Shown here piece by piece: positions 32,961 through 41,593 of a stretch of DNA of 53,496 nucleotides. Under the pieces are notes generated by a model, which had not been told where the DNA came from, did not search any database, and saw only the letters and a program-made list of their open reading frames with translations. The stretch comes from Actinomadura hibisca NBRC 15177 (GTDB lineage: Bacteria; Actinomycetota; Actinomycetes; Streptosporangiales; Streptosporangiaceae). A program made the position numbers and the translations under genes. The DNA lies in the NCBI RefSeq assembly GCF_001552635.1, contig NZ_BCRO01000093.1, forward strand, positions 1 to 53,496, in the 5' to 3' direction. The stretch's first letter is position 1, and each line of letters begins with the position of its first letter.

Positions 32961-35437
32961 TGCGGGCCCCGCTTTCCTGGCTGCGCGAGTACGTCGAGCT
33001 GCCCGCCGAGGTGACCGGCCGCGCGCTGGCCGCCAAGCTGATCGACGCCGGGCTGGAGGTCGAGACCGTCGAGCAGGCGGGCGCCGACATCACCGGCCCG
33101 CTGGTGGTCGGCGAGGTGCTGACCATCGAGGAGCTGACCGGCTTCAAGAAGCCGATCCGCTACTGCACGGTCAACGTCGGGCGGGCCAACGGCACCGGCG
33201 AGCCGCAGGAGATCGTCTGCGGCGCGACCAACTTCGCCGTCGGCGACCACGTCGTGGTGATCCTGCCGGGCGGCGTGCTGCCCGGCGGGTTCCAGATCGG
33301 CGCGCGCAAGACCTACGGGCGCATGTCCGCGGGCATGATCTGCTCGGTGACCGAGCTGGGCATCGGCGACGACCACAGCGGCATCCTGGTGCTGCCGCCC
33401 GGCACCGTGCCCGGCGACGACGCGATCGAGCTGCTCGGCCTGCGCGACGACGTGCTGGACATCGCCGTCACGCCCGACCGCGGCTACGCGCTGTCGATCC
33501 GCGGCATCGCCCGCGAGGCCGCCACCGCCTACGGCGTGCCGTTCACCGACCCCGCCGCCGTGGAACTGCCCGCCGGTGAGGGCGAGTCCTACCCGGCGGC
33601 GATCGCCGACCCGACCGCCTGCGACCGGTTCGTGCTGCGCGAGGTGCGCGGCTTCGACCCGGCGGCGCGGACCCCGCTGCGGATGCAGGTGCGCCTGTTC
33701 CGCGCCGGGATGCGGCCGGTGTCGCTGGCGGTCGACGTCACCAACTACGTGATGCTGGAGCTCGGCCAGCCGCTGCACGCCTTCGACCGGGCCAAGCTCA
33801 CCGGCCCGATCATCGTGCGGCGCGCGGCGGCGGGCGAGAAGCTGGAGACCCTCGACCACGTCAAGCGCACGCTGGACGCCGAGGACATCCTCATCACCGA
33901 CGACTCGGGCCCGATCTCCCTGGCGGGCACGATGGGCGGCCTGGCCACCGAGATCGACGAGAAGTCCGCCGACATGGTGATCGAGGCGGCGCACTTCGAC
34001 GAGGTCGGCGTGGCGCGCATGGTGCGGCGGCACAAGCTGCACAGCGAGGCGTCCTACCGGTTCGAGCGCGGCGTCGACCGCGAGCTGCCGCTGCACGCCT
34101 CCTACCGGGCGGCGCGGCTGCTGGCCGAGCTGGGCGGCGCGGAGATCGTGCCGGGCGTCACCCAGGCGGAGGCCCCGGTCGCGGCGCGCACCGTCACGAT
34201 GGCTGCCGGGCACCCCGGCAAGGTCGCGGGCGTCGCCTACGACCGCGCCACGGTGGTGAAGCGGCTGGAGCAGGTCGGCTGCACGGTCGAGGGCGAGGAC
34301 ACCCTGACGGTGACGCCGCCGTCGTGGCGTCCCGACCTCGGCGACCCCAACGACCTGGCCGAAGAGGTCATCCGGCTGGAGGGCTACGAGAACATCCCCT
34401 CCCGCGCGCCGCGCCCGGCCGCGGGCCGGGGCCTCACCCCGCGCCAGCGGCTGCACCGCCGGGTCGGCCGCGCGCTGGCGGGCGCGGGCTACGTCGAGGT
34501 GCTGAACTACCCGTTCACCGCCGAGAAGGACGCCGACGCGCTGCTGCTGCCCGAGGGCGACGCGCGCCGCCGCGCGCTGCGGCTGGCCAACCCGATGTCG
34601 GAGGACGAGCCGCTGCTGCGCACCACGCTGCTGCCGGGGCTGCTGAAGTCCCTGGCGCGCAATGTGGGCCGCGGCTTCGGCGACGTGGCGCTGTTCGAGA
34701 CGGGCCTGGTGTTCCGGCCGCGCGAGGGCGCGCCGTCGCGCGCGCCCCGGCTGTCGGTGGAGCACGGCCCGTCGGCCGAGGACATCGCCTCGGTGGACGC
34801 CGCGCTGCCCGACCAGCCGCGCCGGGTGGGCGTGGTGCTGGCCGGGGAGTTCGAGCCGTCGGGCTGGTGGGGCAAGGGCCGCCCGGCGACCTGGGCCGAC
34901 GCCGTCGAGGCCGCCCGCGTGGTGGCCCGCGAGGCGGGCGTGGAGCTGCGCGTCGAGGCCGACCGGCACGAGCCGTGGCACCCGGGCCGCTGCGCGGCGC
35001 TGTACGCGGGCGACGTCCTGCTGGGCCACGCCGGTGAGCTGCACCCGCGCACCATCAAGGCGTACGGGCTGCCGCCGCGCACCTGCGCGATGGAGCTGGA
35101 GCTGGACCGCCTGGCCGGTCCCGGCACCGTCGTCGCGCCGCCGGTGTCCACCTACCCGGTGGCGACGCAGGACGTGGCGCTGGTGGTGGACGGCGCGGTC
35201 CCGGCCGCGCGCGTGGAGACGGCGCTGCGCGACGGCGCGGGCGAGCTGCTGGAGTCGGTGCGGCTGTTCGACGTCTACACCGGCGAGCAGGTGGGCGAGG
35301 GCCGCAAGTCCCTGGCCTACACGCTGCGCTTCCGCGCGCCCGACCGCACGCTGACCGCCGAGGAGGCGGGCGCGGCCCGCGACGCGGCGGTGGCGGTGGC
35401 GACCGAACGCACGGGCGCGGCCCTGCGCGGCGCGTAA
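32960..35437 (+). CDS. pheT: Phenylalanyl-tRNA synthetase beta subunit
   Basis: The 825-aa tRNA-binding and editing subunit. The N-terminal MRAPLSWLREYVELP is the family start. An EMAP-like tRNA-binding domain, B3/B4 editing domain (DRFVLREVRGFDP, FRAGMRPVSLAVDVTNYVM), B5 domain and the C-terminal FDX anticodon domain (YPVATQDVALVVD to LAYTLRFRAPDRTLTAEE) follow in order. The ATG at 32960 overlaps the pheS stop by one base. It is followed by a very strong hairpin terminator. Confidence 0.97.
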   Translation: MRAPLSWLREYVELPAEVTGRALAAKLIDAGLEVETVEQAGADITGPLVVGEVLTIEELTGFKKPIRYCTVNVGRANGTGEPQEIVCGATNFAVGDHVVVILPGGVLPGGFQIGARKTYGRMSAGMICSVTELGIGDDHSGILVLPPGTVPGDDAIELLGLRDDVLDIAVTPDRGYALSIRGIAREAATAYGVPFTDPAAVELPAGEGESYPAAIADPTACDRFVLREVRGFDPAARTPLRMQVRLFRAGMRPVSLAVDVTNYVMLELGQPLHAFDRAKLTGPIIVRRAAAGEKLETLDHVKRTLDAEDILITDDSGPISLAGTMGGLATEIDEKSADMVIEAAHFDEVGVARMVRRHKLHSEASYRFERGVDRELPLHASYRAARLLAELGGAEIVPGVTQAEAPVAARTVTMAAGHPGKVAGVAYDRATVVKRLEQVGCTVEGEDTLTVTPPSWRPDLGDPNDLAEEVIRLEGYENIPSRAPRPAAGRGLTPRQRLHRRVGRALAGAGYVEVLNYPFTAEKDADALLLPEGDARRRALRLANPMSEDEPLLRTTLLPGLLKSLARNVGRGFGDVALFETGLVFRPREGAPSRAPRLSVEHGPSAEDIASVDAALPDQPRRVGVVLAGEFEPSGWWGKGRPATWADAVEAARVVAREAGVELRVEADRHEPWHPGRCAALYAGDVLLGHAGELHPRTIKAYGLPPRTCAMELELDRLAGPGTVVAPPVSTYPVATQDVALVVDGAVPAARVETALRDGAGELLESVRLFDVYTGEQVGEGRKSLAYTLRFRAPDRTLTAEEAGAARDAAVAVATERTGAALRGA

Positions 35438-35449
35438 GGCGAACACGAC

Positions 35450-35493
35450 GGAACGGCCCGCGCCCCCGGATTTCCGGGGGCGCGGGCCGTTCC
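35450..35493. terminator. Perfect 20-bp bidirectional terminator between pheT and the XRE gene
   Basis: A 20-base left arm (35450-35469) and right arm (35474-35493) are exact reverse complements around an ATTT loop. It starts 12 bases after the pheT stop and ends 6 bases before the stop of the convergent XRE gene, so it can serve both. There is no long T-run, but the stem is exceptionally stable. Confidence 0.85.
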
Positions 35494-35499
35494 GCTGTG

Positions 35500-37062
35500 T
35501 CAGGCCCCGGAACCGAGAGCGGGCGAGGGCGCGGTCTGCGCCAGCACTTCGCGCAGCTCGCGCACGGCGGCCCGCTGGCGCTGTTCGACCGGCACCGCCC
35601 GCAGCACCGCTCTGCCCGTTTCTCCGATCACGTGACTGCGCTGCTGGGCGGGCAGCTCCGCCAGGATGTCGGCCGCCTGCCGGACGCCGGTGTCGACGCC
35701 GCCTTTGATCACGGTGCACTGGGCTTCGTGGAGACCGACATTGGTCCGGTACTGGTAGTCGAGGCCCGGCGTCTCCAGGACCCGCGCACGGGCGTCGGCC
35801 GCCGGGCCCTCGTCGCCGGTGCGGGCGTACACCCAGCTCTGCGCGAAATGGAACGAGCTGATGAGGATCTGGTCGGAGTAACCGTGCTCGGCCGCCGGTA
35901 CCTGGCCGGACAGCAGCTCCGTGACGTCGGCCAGCGCGCGGTGGGCCTCTTCGCGGCGGTCTTCGAGCGCCAGTGCCTTCGCCCGGTGGCAGCCGGCCAT
36001 CACCAGGCCACTGCGGGCAGGGCCGTCCGCGAGGTGCCCAGCCTGCTCGGCCAGGTGCAGGACCATGGCGGGAGGGCGCTGGCCGTAGAGGCCGCACCCC
36101 GCCTCCTCGGCGCGCACCATGAGGCGCAGATCCAGATCCTCTGACCGGTCGGCCGCCGCCTTGGCCGTGCGCCACCAGCGGATGGCGGCCCCGTCCTCGC
36201 CGAGCCGGGTGAGGGCGTTGGCCAGCACCGTCGACAGGGCCGCGACGACGCGCTCCAGTTCGGGCTTCTCGCGCGGGCCCGCCGTGGCCAGCTGCCGACG
36301 GACCGCGATCAGGTCGATGATGAGAGCGTCGCGCACCTGCGCGGGCGACCGGCTGGCCAGGCCGTACCGGTGGTCGAGGTAGGCCAGGTGCCATTCCTCC
36401 AGGGTGCGCGGCTCGCTGTCCAGGGCGTCGGCGAGGAGCTGCCGGACGGGCTCGCCACTCGAACCGAGGGCTCCCGCCCCCAGGCCGAGGGCGGCCAGCA
36501 GCAGTCGCCGACGCTCCATGTCGTCCTCATCGTCAAGGCGGATGGTCTCTTCCACGCTAACCGCTGGGAGACCCGGCGGAACGGAGGAGGCCGACTCGGC
36601 GGGGACGAGGGCTATCAACTTTCCTTGGGCGTCGAGGGCGGTGTCCAGGCGTTCGGCCAGGGGGCGGGACGGGAGGACCAGGTCATTGGAGATCATGACG
36701 AGGTCGGACACGTCGCAGCCGGCGGTCTCGGCCAGTTCGCGCAGGTGCACGCCGCGCCAGGCCATTAGGCGGGTGAGAGTCTTGCCGAAGGTCGGCGCGG
36801 GGCTCGCCGTGCCGAACAGCTCGGCCTCGTCCACGCCGAAGGCCCGCGCGAACCAGGGAGCCCAGTCCCGGGGATAGTGGGTTCCGGCTTCCCAGTAACC
36901 CAGTTGACGGGCCAGCGAGCTGATCCGGCGCTCCTGTAAGGGAGCCTCCAGCGCCCCCAGGAGTTGGCGGGCCATGGCGCGTTTGCCCCAGCCGCGCGTC
37001 TCACGTTCGGCGCGGATCCGGACGGCCCAGGGTGGGGGAGTGGACGGGGGCTGGTGGCGCAT
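35500..37062 (-). CDS. XRE-type regulator with tandem helix-turn-helix and TPR-like C-terminus
   Basis: A 520-aa protein. An N-terminal helical DNA-binding region (about 10-85) holds the tryptophan-containing LARQLGYWEAGTHYP. A second HTH-like segment follows at about 92-150 (TLTRLMAWRGVHLRELAETA). The remaining 350 residues are helical, TPR-like repeats. Large XRE-TPR proteins of this kind are abundant in Streptomyces and Actinomadura and usually respond to a peptide or small ligand; the target is unknown. The ATG at 37062 has AAGGGAG upstream. The adjacent divergent gene is the ABC-F ATPase, but that gene has its own attenuator-type leader. Confidence 0.82.
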   Translation of the reverse strand: MRHQPPSTPPPWAVRIRAERETRGWGKRAMARQLLGALEAPLQERRISSLARQLGYWEAGTHYPRDWAPWFARAFGVDEAELFGTASPAPTFGKTLTRLMAWRGVHLRELAETAGCDVSDLVMISNDLVLPSRPLAERLDTALDAQGKLIALVPAESASSVPPGLPAVSVEETIRLDDEDDMERRRLLLAALGLGAGALGSSGEPVRQLLADALDSEPRTLEEWHLAYLDHRYGLASRSPAQVRDALIIDLIAVRRQLATAGPREKPELERVVAALSTVLANALTRLGEDGAAIRWWRTAKAAADRSEDLDLRLMVRAEEAGCGLYGQRPPAMVLHLAEQAGHLADGPARSGLVMAGCHRAKALALEDRREEAHRALADVTELLSGQVPAAEHGYSDQILISSFHFAQSWVYARTGDEGPAADARARVLETPGLDYQYRTNVGLHEAQCTVIKGGVDTGVRQAADILAELPAQQRSHVIGETGRAVLRAVPVEQRQRAAVRELREVLAQTAPSPALGSGA

Positions 37063-37155
37063 CGACGGGCTCCCTTAGTCGGAGCGTCCATTGTTCGACG
37101 CGCGGGTGCCGTGCGCGGGATTTCATCGCGCACTGAGAAAACGGGCGCACGTCTC

Positions 37156-37184
37156 TTGAGGTGCGTCAGGAGCGCGGGTAGAGT
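37156..37184 (+). promoter_or_regulatory. Promoter of the ABC-F gene
   Basis: TTGAGG (37156-37161), exactly 17 bases, TAGAGT (37179-37184). Both hexamers are good matches to the housekeeping actinomycete promoter. Transcription would begin near 37191, giving a leader of about 217 nt before the ABC-F start. No AT-rich WhiB7/WblC-type element is evident just upstream of the -35. Confidence 0.7.
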
Positions 37185-37201
37185 AGTTGGGTCACATTGT
37201 C

Positions 37202-37311
37202 GCCCGGTAGGGGAGTCCTTTGAAGAACTGAGGTCGAGACGCCGCGCGGTAGCCCTTCTGCGGCTCGCGCATCGTGACCTCAGTGTGGACCCCTCGTTCG
37301 CCGGGCTTTTT
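37202..37311 (+). promoter_or_regulatory. Ribosome-dependent attenuator (long hairpin plus T-tract) in the ABC-F leader
   Basis: The right arm ends CCGGGC (37301-37306) followed by five T (37307-37311), an intrinsic terminator end. Its pairing partners lie upstream. GCCCGG (37202-37207) pairs with CCGGGC, AGGGG (37209-37213) with CCCCT (37290-37294), TCC (37216-37218) with GGA (37287-37289), and CTGAGGTC (37228-37235) with GACCTCAG (37276-37283). The inner part can fold further (GCGCG 37244-37248 with CGCGC 37266-37270). The left arms contain the ribosome-binding site and stop codon of the three-codon frame at 37220. A ribosome held there would prevent the terminator from forming and allow ABC-F transcription. 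Confidence 0.7.
37220..37231 (+). CDS. Three-codon leader peptide (Met-Lys-Asn)
   Basis: TTG AAG AAC TGA, preceded by AGGGGAG (37209-37215) at a spacing of 4 bases. It lies about 30 bases after the predicted transcription start, and its Shine-Dalgarno sequence and stop codon form part of the left side of the attenuator stem. Very short leader frames upstream of ABC-F resistance genes are known to sense ribosome-targeting antibiotics by stalling. That this one is translated is inference. Confidence 0.5.
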   Translation: MKN

Positions 37312-37407
37312 CATGCCTTCTTCGGCATCTGCCTTCCGGTGCGCTGCGTGTTCCGCGGTGTCTCCAACGTGTCCCTGTGCATTCCGACGCGTCGTGGAGG
37401 TTCCGTT

Positions 37408-39024
37408 TTGTCATATTCCATCGTGTGTTCCGACGTCACTTTCGCCTGGGCCGACGGCACCGTCGTGCTGGACGGGCTGAACGCCGTCTTCGGCTCCGGC
37501 CGCACCGGGCTGATCGGCCTCAATGGGGCGGGCAAGTCCACCCTCCTCAAGCTGATCGCCGGGGAGCTGGCCCCGGCCTCGGGCACCGTCACCGTCGAGG
37601 GCCGGATCGGGTACCTGCCCCAGAACCTGCCGCTCGGCACCGGCAGCACCGTCGCCGACCTGCTCGGCATCACCCCGGCGCGCACGGCGCTGCACGCCAT
37701 CGAGCGCGGCGAGGCCACCGAGGAGAACTTCGCGGTGGTCGGCGACGACTGGGATGTGGAGGAGCGCGCCCACGCCGAGCTTGCCAGGCTCGGCCTCGGC
37801 CACCTCGACCTGGACCGCACCGTCGCGACCCTCTCCGGAGGCGAGACCGTGATGGTCGGGCTGACCGCGCTGTTCCTCGCCCGGCCGGACGTGCTGCTGC
37901 TGGACGAGCCCACCAACAACCTCGACCTGGAAGCGCGCCACCGCCTGTACGAGGCGGTGGCGGCGTGGCCGGGCGTGCTGGTGGTGGTCAGCCACGACCG
38001 CGAGCTGCTGGACCTGGTGGACGAGATCGCCGACCTGCGCGAGGGCGGCGTGCGCTCGTTCGGCGGCGGCCTGACCGCCTACGAGGAGCTGCTGGAGACC
38101 GAGCGCGGGGCCGCCGAGCAGGCGGTCCGCACCGCCGGGGCCGACCTGCGCAAGCAGCGGCGCGAGCTGGCCGAGGCCCAGACCAAGCTGGCCCGGCGCG
38201 CCCGGCAGGGCCGCAAGGTCCAGGAGAGCGGCAGCCTGCCCAAGATCCTGATCGGGGCGCGCAAGCGCGCCGCGCAGGTCTCGGCGGGCAAGCACCGGGG
38301 CCTGCACGAGGACCGGATCGAGAGCGCCCGGCAGCGGCTCAGCGAGGCCGAGGAGCTGGTCCGGGAGGACGCCGAGATCCGCGTCGAGCTGCCCGCGACC
38401 GTGGTCCCGGCGGGCCGGACGGTGCTGGCGGTCGGCGGCCTGCCCGTGCCCGAGGCCAGGCTGGAAACGGAGCCCGAGGACGGCCCGGTGCCCGTCGCGC
38501 TGGAAGAGCTGATCGTGCGGGGGCCGGAGCGGCTCGCGCTGGTCGGCCCGAACGGCGCGGGCAAGACCACGCTGCTGCGGCGGCTGGCCGAGGAGGCGGC
38601 GGTGCAGGTCCGCTACCTGCCGCAACGGCTGGACGTGCTGGACGACGCGCTGAGCGTGCTGGACAACGTGCGCGCCCAAGCGCCGTCGGCCTCGACGACC
38701 GAGGTCCGCTCCGGTCTCGCCCGGTTCCTGTTCCGGGGCGACCGGGCCGACCGCCTCGCCGGGACGTTGTCGGGCGGCGAGCGGTTCCGCGCCGTACTGG
38801 CGTCGCTGCTGCTGGCCGAGCCCGCCCCGCAGCTGCTGCTGATGGACGAGCCGACCAACAACCTCGACATGGCGAGCGTCCGCCAGCTCGGCCAGGCCCT
38901 GGACGCCTACCAGGGCGCGCTGGTCGTGGTGAGCCACGACCTGCCGTTCCTGCGCTCCCTCGGCGTCACCCGCTGGCTCCACATGGACCGGGACACGGGC
39001 CTGACCGAGATCGAGCCGATGTGA
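37408..39024 (+). CDS. ABC-F ATPase, antibiotic-resistance (ribosome protection) type
   Basis: A 538-aa protein with two ATPase domains and no membrane segments. The first has Walker A GLNGAGKST (37-45), LSGGE (142-146) and Walker B VLLLDEP (162-168). The second has Walker A GPNGAGKTT (380-388), LSGGE (454-458) and LLLMDEP (476-482). The charged, Arg/Lys-rich interdomain linker (about 225-335) is long, as in ABC-F proteins that displace drugs from the ribosome. The start is a TTG at 37408 with TGGAGG 7 bases upstream; the frame is open back to 36964, but that part overlaps the leader and the XRE gene. Drug specificity (lincosamide, macrolide, streptogramin or pleuromutilin) cannot be read from sequence. 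Confidence 0.9.
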   Translation: MSYSIVCSDVTFAWADGTVVLDGLNAVFGSGRTGLIGLNGAGKSTLLKLIAGELAPASGTVTVEGRIGYLPQNLPLGTGSTVADLLGITPARTALHAIERGEATEENFAVVGDDWDVEERAHAELARLGLGHLDLDRTVATLSGGETVMVGLTALFLARPDVLLLDEPTNNLDLEARHRLYEAVAAWPGVLVVVSHDRELLDLVDEIADLREGGVRSFGGGLTAYEELLETERGAAEQAVRTAGADLRKQRRELAEAQTKLARRARQGRKVQESGSLPKILIGARKRAAQVSAGKHRGLHEDRIESARQRLSEAEELVREDAEIRVELPATVVPAGRTVLAVGGLPVPEARLETEPEDGPVPVALEELIVRGPERLALVGPNGAGKTTLLRRLAEEAAVQVRYLPQRLDVLDDALSVLDNVRAQAPSASTTEVRSGLARFLFRGDRADRLAGTLSGGERFRAVLASLLLAEPAPQLLLMDEPTNNLDMASVRQLGQALDAYQGALVVVSHDLPFLRSLGVTRWLHMDRDTGLTEIEPM

Positions 39025-39035
39025 CCGGGCCCGGA

Positions 39036-39066
39036 GTGCCCGCCCGGCGACGCGCCGGGCGGGCAC
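39036..39066. terminator. Bidirectional hairpin between ABC-F and ABC permease genes
   Basis: A perfect 13-bp stem (39036-39048 with 39054-39066) around GACGC, lying between the convergent stops at 39024 and 39073. Very GC-rich and without a T-tract. Confidence 0.7.
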
Positions 39067-39072
39067 CCGCCG

Positions 39073-39951
39073 TCAGGTCAGCACGCGCTTGGTGAAGGTG
39101 CGCGTCGCCCACCAGCCCAGCAGGAGGGTGCCCAGCACCAGCACCGACCCGTAGGCCCAGAACGGCATGTGCTCGATCTGCGGGGTCAGCGCCGCGCGCA
39201 GCCCCTCGCTGACGTAGACCATCGGGTTGGCCAGCACGACGATCTGGAGCCAGCGCACCCCGTCCATCGCGGCCCACGGGTAGTACACGCAGCCCAGCAT
39301 CGTCATGGGCAGCAGCACCAGCGCGAACAGCACCTGCATCTTCTGCGGGTCCATCAACGTGCCGAGCAGCAGCCCGCCCGCGGCCGACAGCAGCGACCCG
39401 CACACCATCATCAGGACCAGCAGCGGCCAGTTGCCGACGTGGATGCTGGGCGCCTGCCCCTCGGCGTGGATCAGCAGCACCGCCGGGAACACCAGCAGCC
39501 CGCCGATCAGCGCCTGGAGCGCGGCCGCCACGATCTTCTGGACCGCCAGCAGCGGCACCGGCACCGGCGCGAGCGCCCGGTCGGTGATCGAGCGCTGCCA
39601 GGACAGCTCCATCATCAGCGGGAAGATCACTGCCATCATGCCCTGCATCACGATCGAGGAGGCGATCAGGCCGGGCACCAGGATGGTGGCGAAGGTGGGG
39701 CCGGAGCCCTGCTGGGCGAACGACGCGCCGCCGGTGCTGATCTTGGGCAGCACGTAGGCGAACACGAACACGAACAACACCGGCTGGATGACCACGCGCA
39801 GGAACGTGGACAGGAAGTTCTTGCGCATGACCCGCACCTCGCGGGCCATCATCGCCAGGAACGTGCGCGCGAGCGTGGGCCGCCCGATCGGCACGGGCGG
39901 AGCGGCCGGAGCCGGGGCGGCGGCGTCGGTGGTGGAGTCGGTGGCGGTCAC
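39073..39951 (-). CDS. ABC-2 type transporter permease (DrrB-like)
   Basis: A 292-aa membrane protein with a Pro/Ala-rich cytoplasmic N-terminus (about 30 residues) and six predicted helices, ending with a TRTFTKRVLT tail. MAREVRVMRKNFLSTFLRVV precedes the first helix, typical of DrrB/ABC-2 exporters. The GTG start overlaps the ATPase stop by 4 bases. It forms the membrane half of the exporter with the ATPase upstream; the substrate is probably a hydrophobic compound or lipid (inference). Confidence 0.92.
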   Translation of the reverse strand: MTATDSTTDAAAPAPAAPPVPIGRPTLARTFLAMMAREVRVMRKNFLSTFLRVVIQPVLFVFVFAYVLPKISTGGASFAQQGSGPTFATILVPGLIASSIVMQGMMAVIFPLMMELSWQRSITDRALAPVPVPLLAVQKIVAAALQALIGGLLVFPAVLLIHAEGQAPSIHVGNWPLLVLMMVCGSLLSAAGGLLLGTLMDPQKMQVLFALVLLPMTMLGCVYYPWAAMDGVRWLQIVVLANPMVYVSEGLRAALTPQIEHMPFWAYGSVLVLGTLLLGWWATRTFTKRVLT

Positions 39952-40913
39952 TCGCGGTACTCCCGTCCGGTCAGGGTGAGGAACACGGTCTCCAGGCTGG
40001 GGCGGAGCTGGGAGGCGTCGGTGACGCCGACCCCGGCCGCGGACCCGACCGCGACCAGCTCGCCGAGCACGCCCTCGGGGGCGCGGGCGAACACGCGGAC
40101 CTGCCCGTCGGTCACCTCGACCCGCTCGACGCCCGCGCGCTCGCGCAGCGCGGCCACGCCCTCGGGGACCGGCCCGTCATAGCCGACGGTGATCACGGTG
40201 TCGGCCCCGGCCTCGGCCTTGAGGTCGGCGACGGTGCCGCTGGCCAGCAGCTTCCCGTGGTCCACGACCGCGACCCGGTCGCACAGGGCCTCGGCCTCCT
40301 CCATGTAGTGGGTGGTGAGCAGGATGGTCTGGCCCTGCTGCTGGAGGTCGCGCAGCACCTCCCACAGGTTCACCCGGGTCTGCGGGTCGAGCCCGGCGGT
40401 GGGCTCGTCCAGGAACAGCACCTCGGGGCGGTGCATCAGCGCCCGGCAGATCATCAGGCGGCGGGCCTGGCCGCCCGACAGCTCGAACGGCTTGCCGTCG
40501 CGCCGGTCGCCCATGCCGAACATGTCCAGCAGCTCGTCGGCGCGGCGGCGGGCGTCCTTGGCGTTCAGCCCGAAGTAGCGGCCCCGGAACTCCAGGTTCT
40601 CCGCGCCGGTGAGGTCGTTGTCGAGGGTGTTGTTCTGCGAGGCGACGCCGATGCGCCGCTTCACCTCGACGGGGTGGGCGGCGACGTCGAAGCCGCACAC
40701 CTCGGCGCGGCCCGAGGTGGGCACCACCAGCGTGGTGAGCATCCCGATGGTGGTGGACTTCCCAGCGCCGTTGGGGCCGAGTAGGCCGAAGAACTCACCG
40801 GGCGCGACGGCCAGGTCCAGGCCCTGGACGGCGGGCACGTCGCCGCGCGGCGAGGAGTAGGTCTTGTGCAGGTCCACCGTGCGGACGGTGGGCTCGGGGG
40901 GAGGTGCGGTCAT
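39948..40913 (-). CDS. ABC transporter ATP-binding protein (DrrA-like)
   Basis: A 321-aa ATPase. Walker A LLGPNGAGKST (44-54), signature LSGGQ (145-149), Walker B VLFLDEPTAGLDP (165-177) and H-loop LLTTHYMEEAE. The C-terminal extension after about 230 is that of the DrrA/daunorubicin-resistance subfamily. It energises the permease encoded next. The ATG at 40913 is 68 bases after the MarR stop, consistent with a MarR-ATPase-permease operon. Confidence 0.94.
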   Translation of the reverse strand: MTAPPPEPTVRTVDLHKTYSSPRGDVPAVQGLDLAVAPGEFFGLLGPNGAGKSTTIGMLTTLVVPTSGRAEVCGFDVAAHPVEVKRRIGVASQNNTLDNDLTGAENLEFRGRYFGLNAKDARRRADELLDMFGMGDRRDGKPFELSGGQARRLMICRALMHRPEVLFLDEPTAGLDPQTRVNLWEVLRDLQQQGQTILLTTHYMEEAEALCDRVAVVDHGKLLASGTVADLKAEAGADTVITVGYDGPVPEGVAALRERAGVERVEVTDGQVRVFARAPEGVLGELVAVGSAAGVGVTDASQLRPSLETVFLTLTGREYRE

Positions 40914-40981
40914 GCGCGCTCTCCTTCGGAAGAGGCGTCGTGGTCGGGGTCGGGCAGGGGTCGATGGTCAGGGATGGGTGG

Positions 40982-41587
40982 TCAGGGGCGGTCGGTCGTG
41001 CCGGGGACCAGGTCGTCGGGCAGCTCGTCGGGCATCAGGGCGTCGAGGATGTCCTCGGCGGCCTCCTCGACGGCCGCCGAGGAGGTGTCGGCCGGTCCGT
41101 CCTGGGACAGCAGGGCGTTGTAGCGCTCGATCAGGCCGAGCAGGAACCGCCGCACGGCGGGCTCGTCCTCGGGGTCCACGAACCCGTACAGGTCCCGCAG
41201 GTGGGGGAGCATCCGCGCGGCGGTGCGGTCGACCAGGTCGGTCCCGCTCGGGGTGATGTGCAGCCGCACCACGCGGCGGTCGGCCGCGTCGCGGCGGCGT
41301 TCGAGGTGCCCGTTGCGCTCCAGGGTGTCGGCCACGGTGGTGACCGTCGCGGGGGTGACCATGAGCTGGCGCGCCAGCTCCCCGGGACGCTGCCCGTCCC
41401 GGCCCACCAGCAGGCGCAACATCAGGAACCCGCTGAGGCTGGTGCCGGGCCGGGCCTCGTCCACCAGCCTGGCGTACACCGCCCCCGAGCGCTGGGCCGC
41501 CGTCCCGAACAGCCGGCCGAGCGGCCACTCCTCGATCGGCCCGAACGCCGTGCTCGGCACGTCGAAGCCGAGGTCCCTGCTTTCCAT
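40982..41587 (-). CDS. MarR family transcriptional regulator
   Basis: A 201-aa winged-helix protein. The DNA-binding core is RPGELARQLMVTPATVTTVADTLERNGHLERRRDAADRRVV across about 67-108, including the conserved D-x-R wing. It is longer than the standard 140-160 aa because of an N-terminal segment and an acidic C-terminal tail. It probably represses its own operon, including the ABC exporter, until a ligand binds. The ATG at 41587 lies 6 bases after the -10 box, so the mRNA looks leaderless. Confidence 0.92.
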   Translation of the reverse strand: MESRDLGFDVPSTAFGPIEEWPLGRLFGTAAQRSGAVYARLVDEARPGTSLSGFLMLRLLVGRDGQRPGELARQLMVTPATVTTVADTLERNGHLERRRDAADRRVVRLHITPSGTDLVDRTAARMLPHLRDLYGFVDPEDEPAVRRFLLGLIERYNALLSQDGPADTSSAAVEEAAEDILDALMPDELPDDLVPGTTDRP

Positions 41588-41593
41588 GCCCCC

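Noticed and set aside
32834..36394. A 1186-codon open frame antisense to pheT and running into the XRE gene
   Set aside because: Composition is Arg/Gly/Ala/His-rich without motifs; pheT and the XRE gene explain the DNA.
36964..37407. Extension of the ABC-F frame upstream of the TTG at 37408
   Set aside because: It would cross the promoter and terminator hairpin and overlap the XRE gene; family similarity starts at the TTG, which has its own ribosome-binding site.
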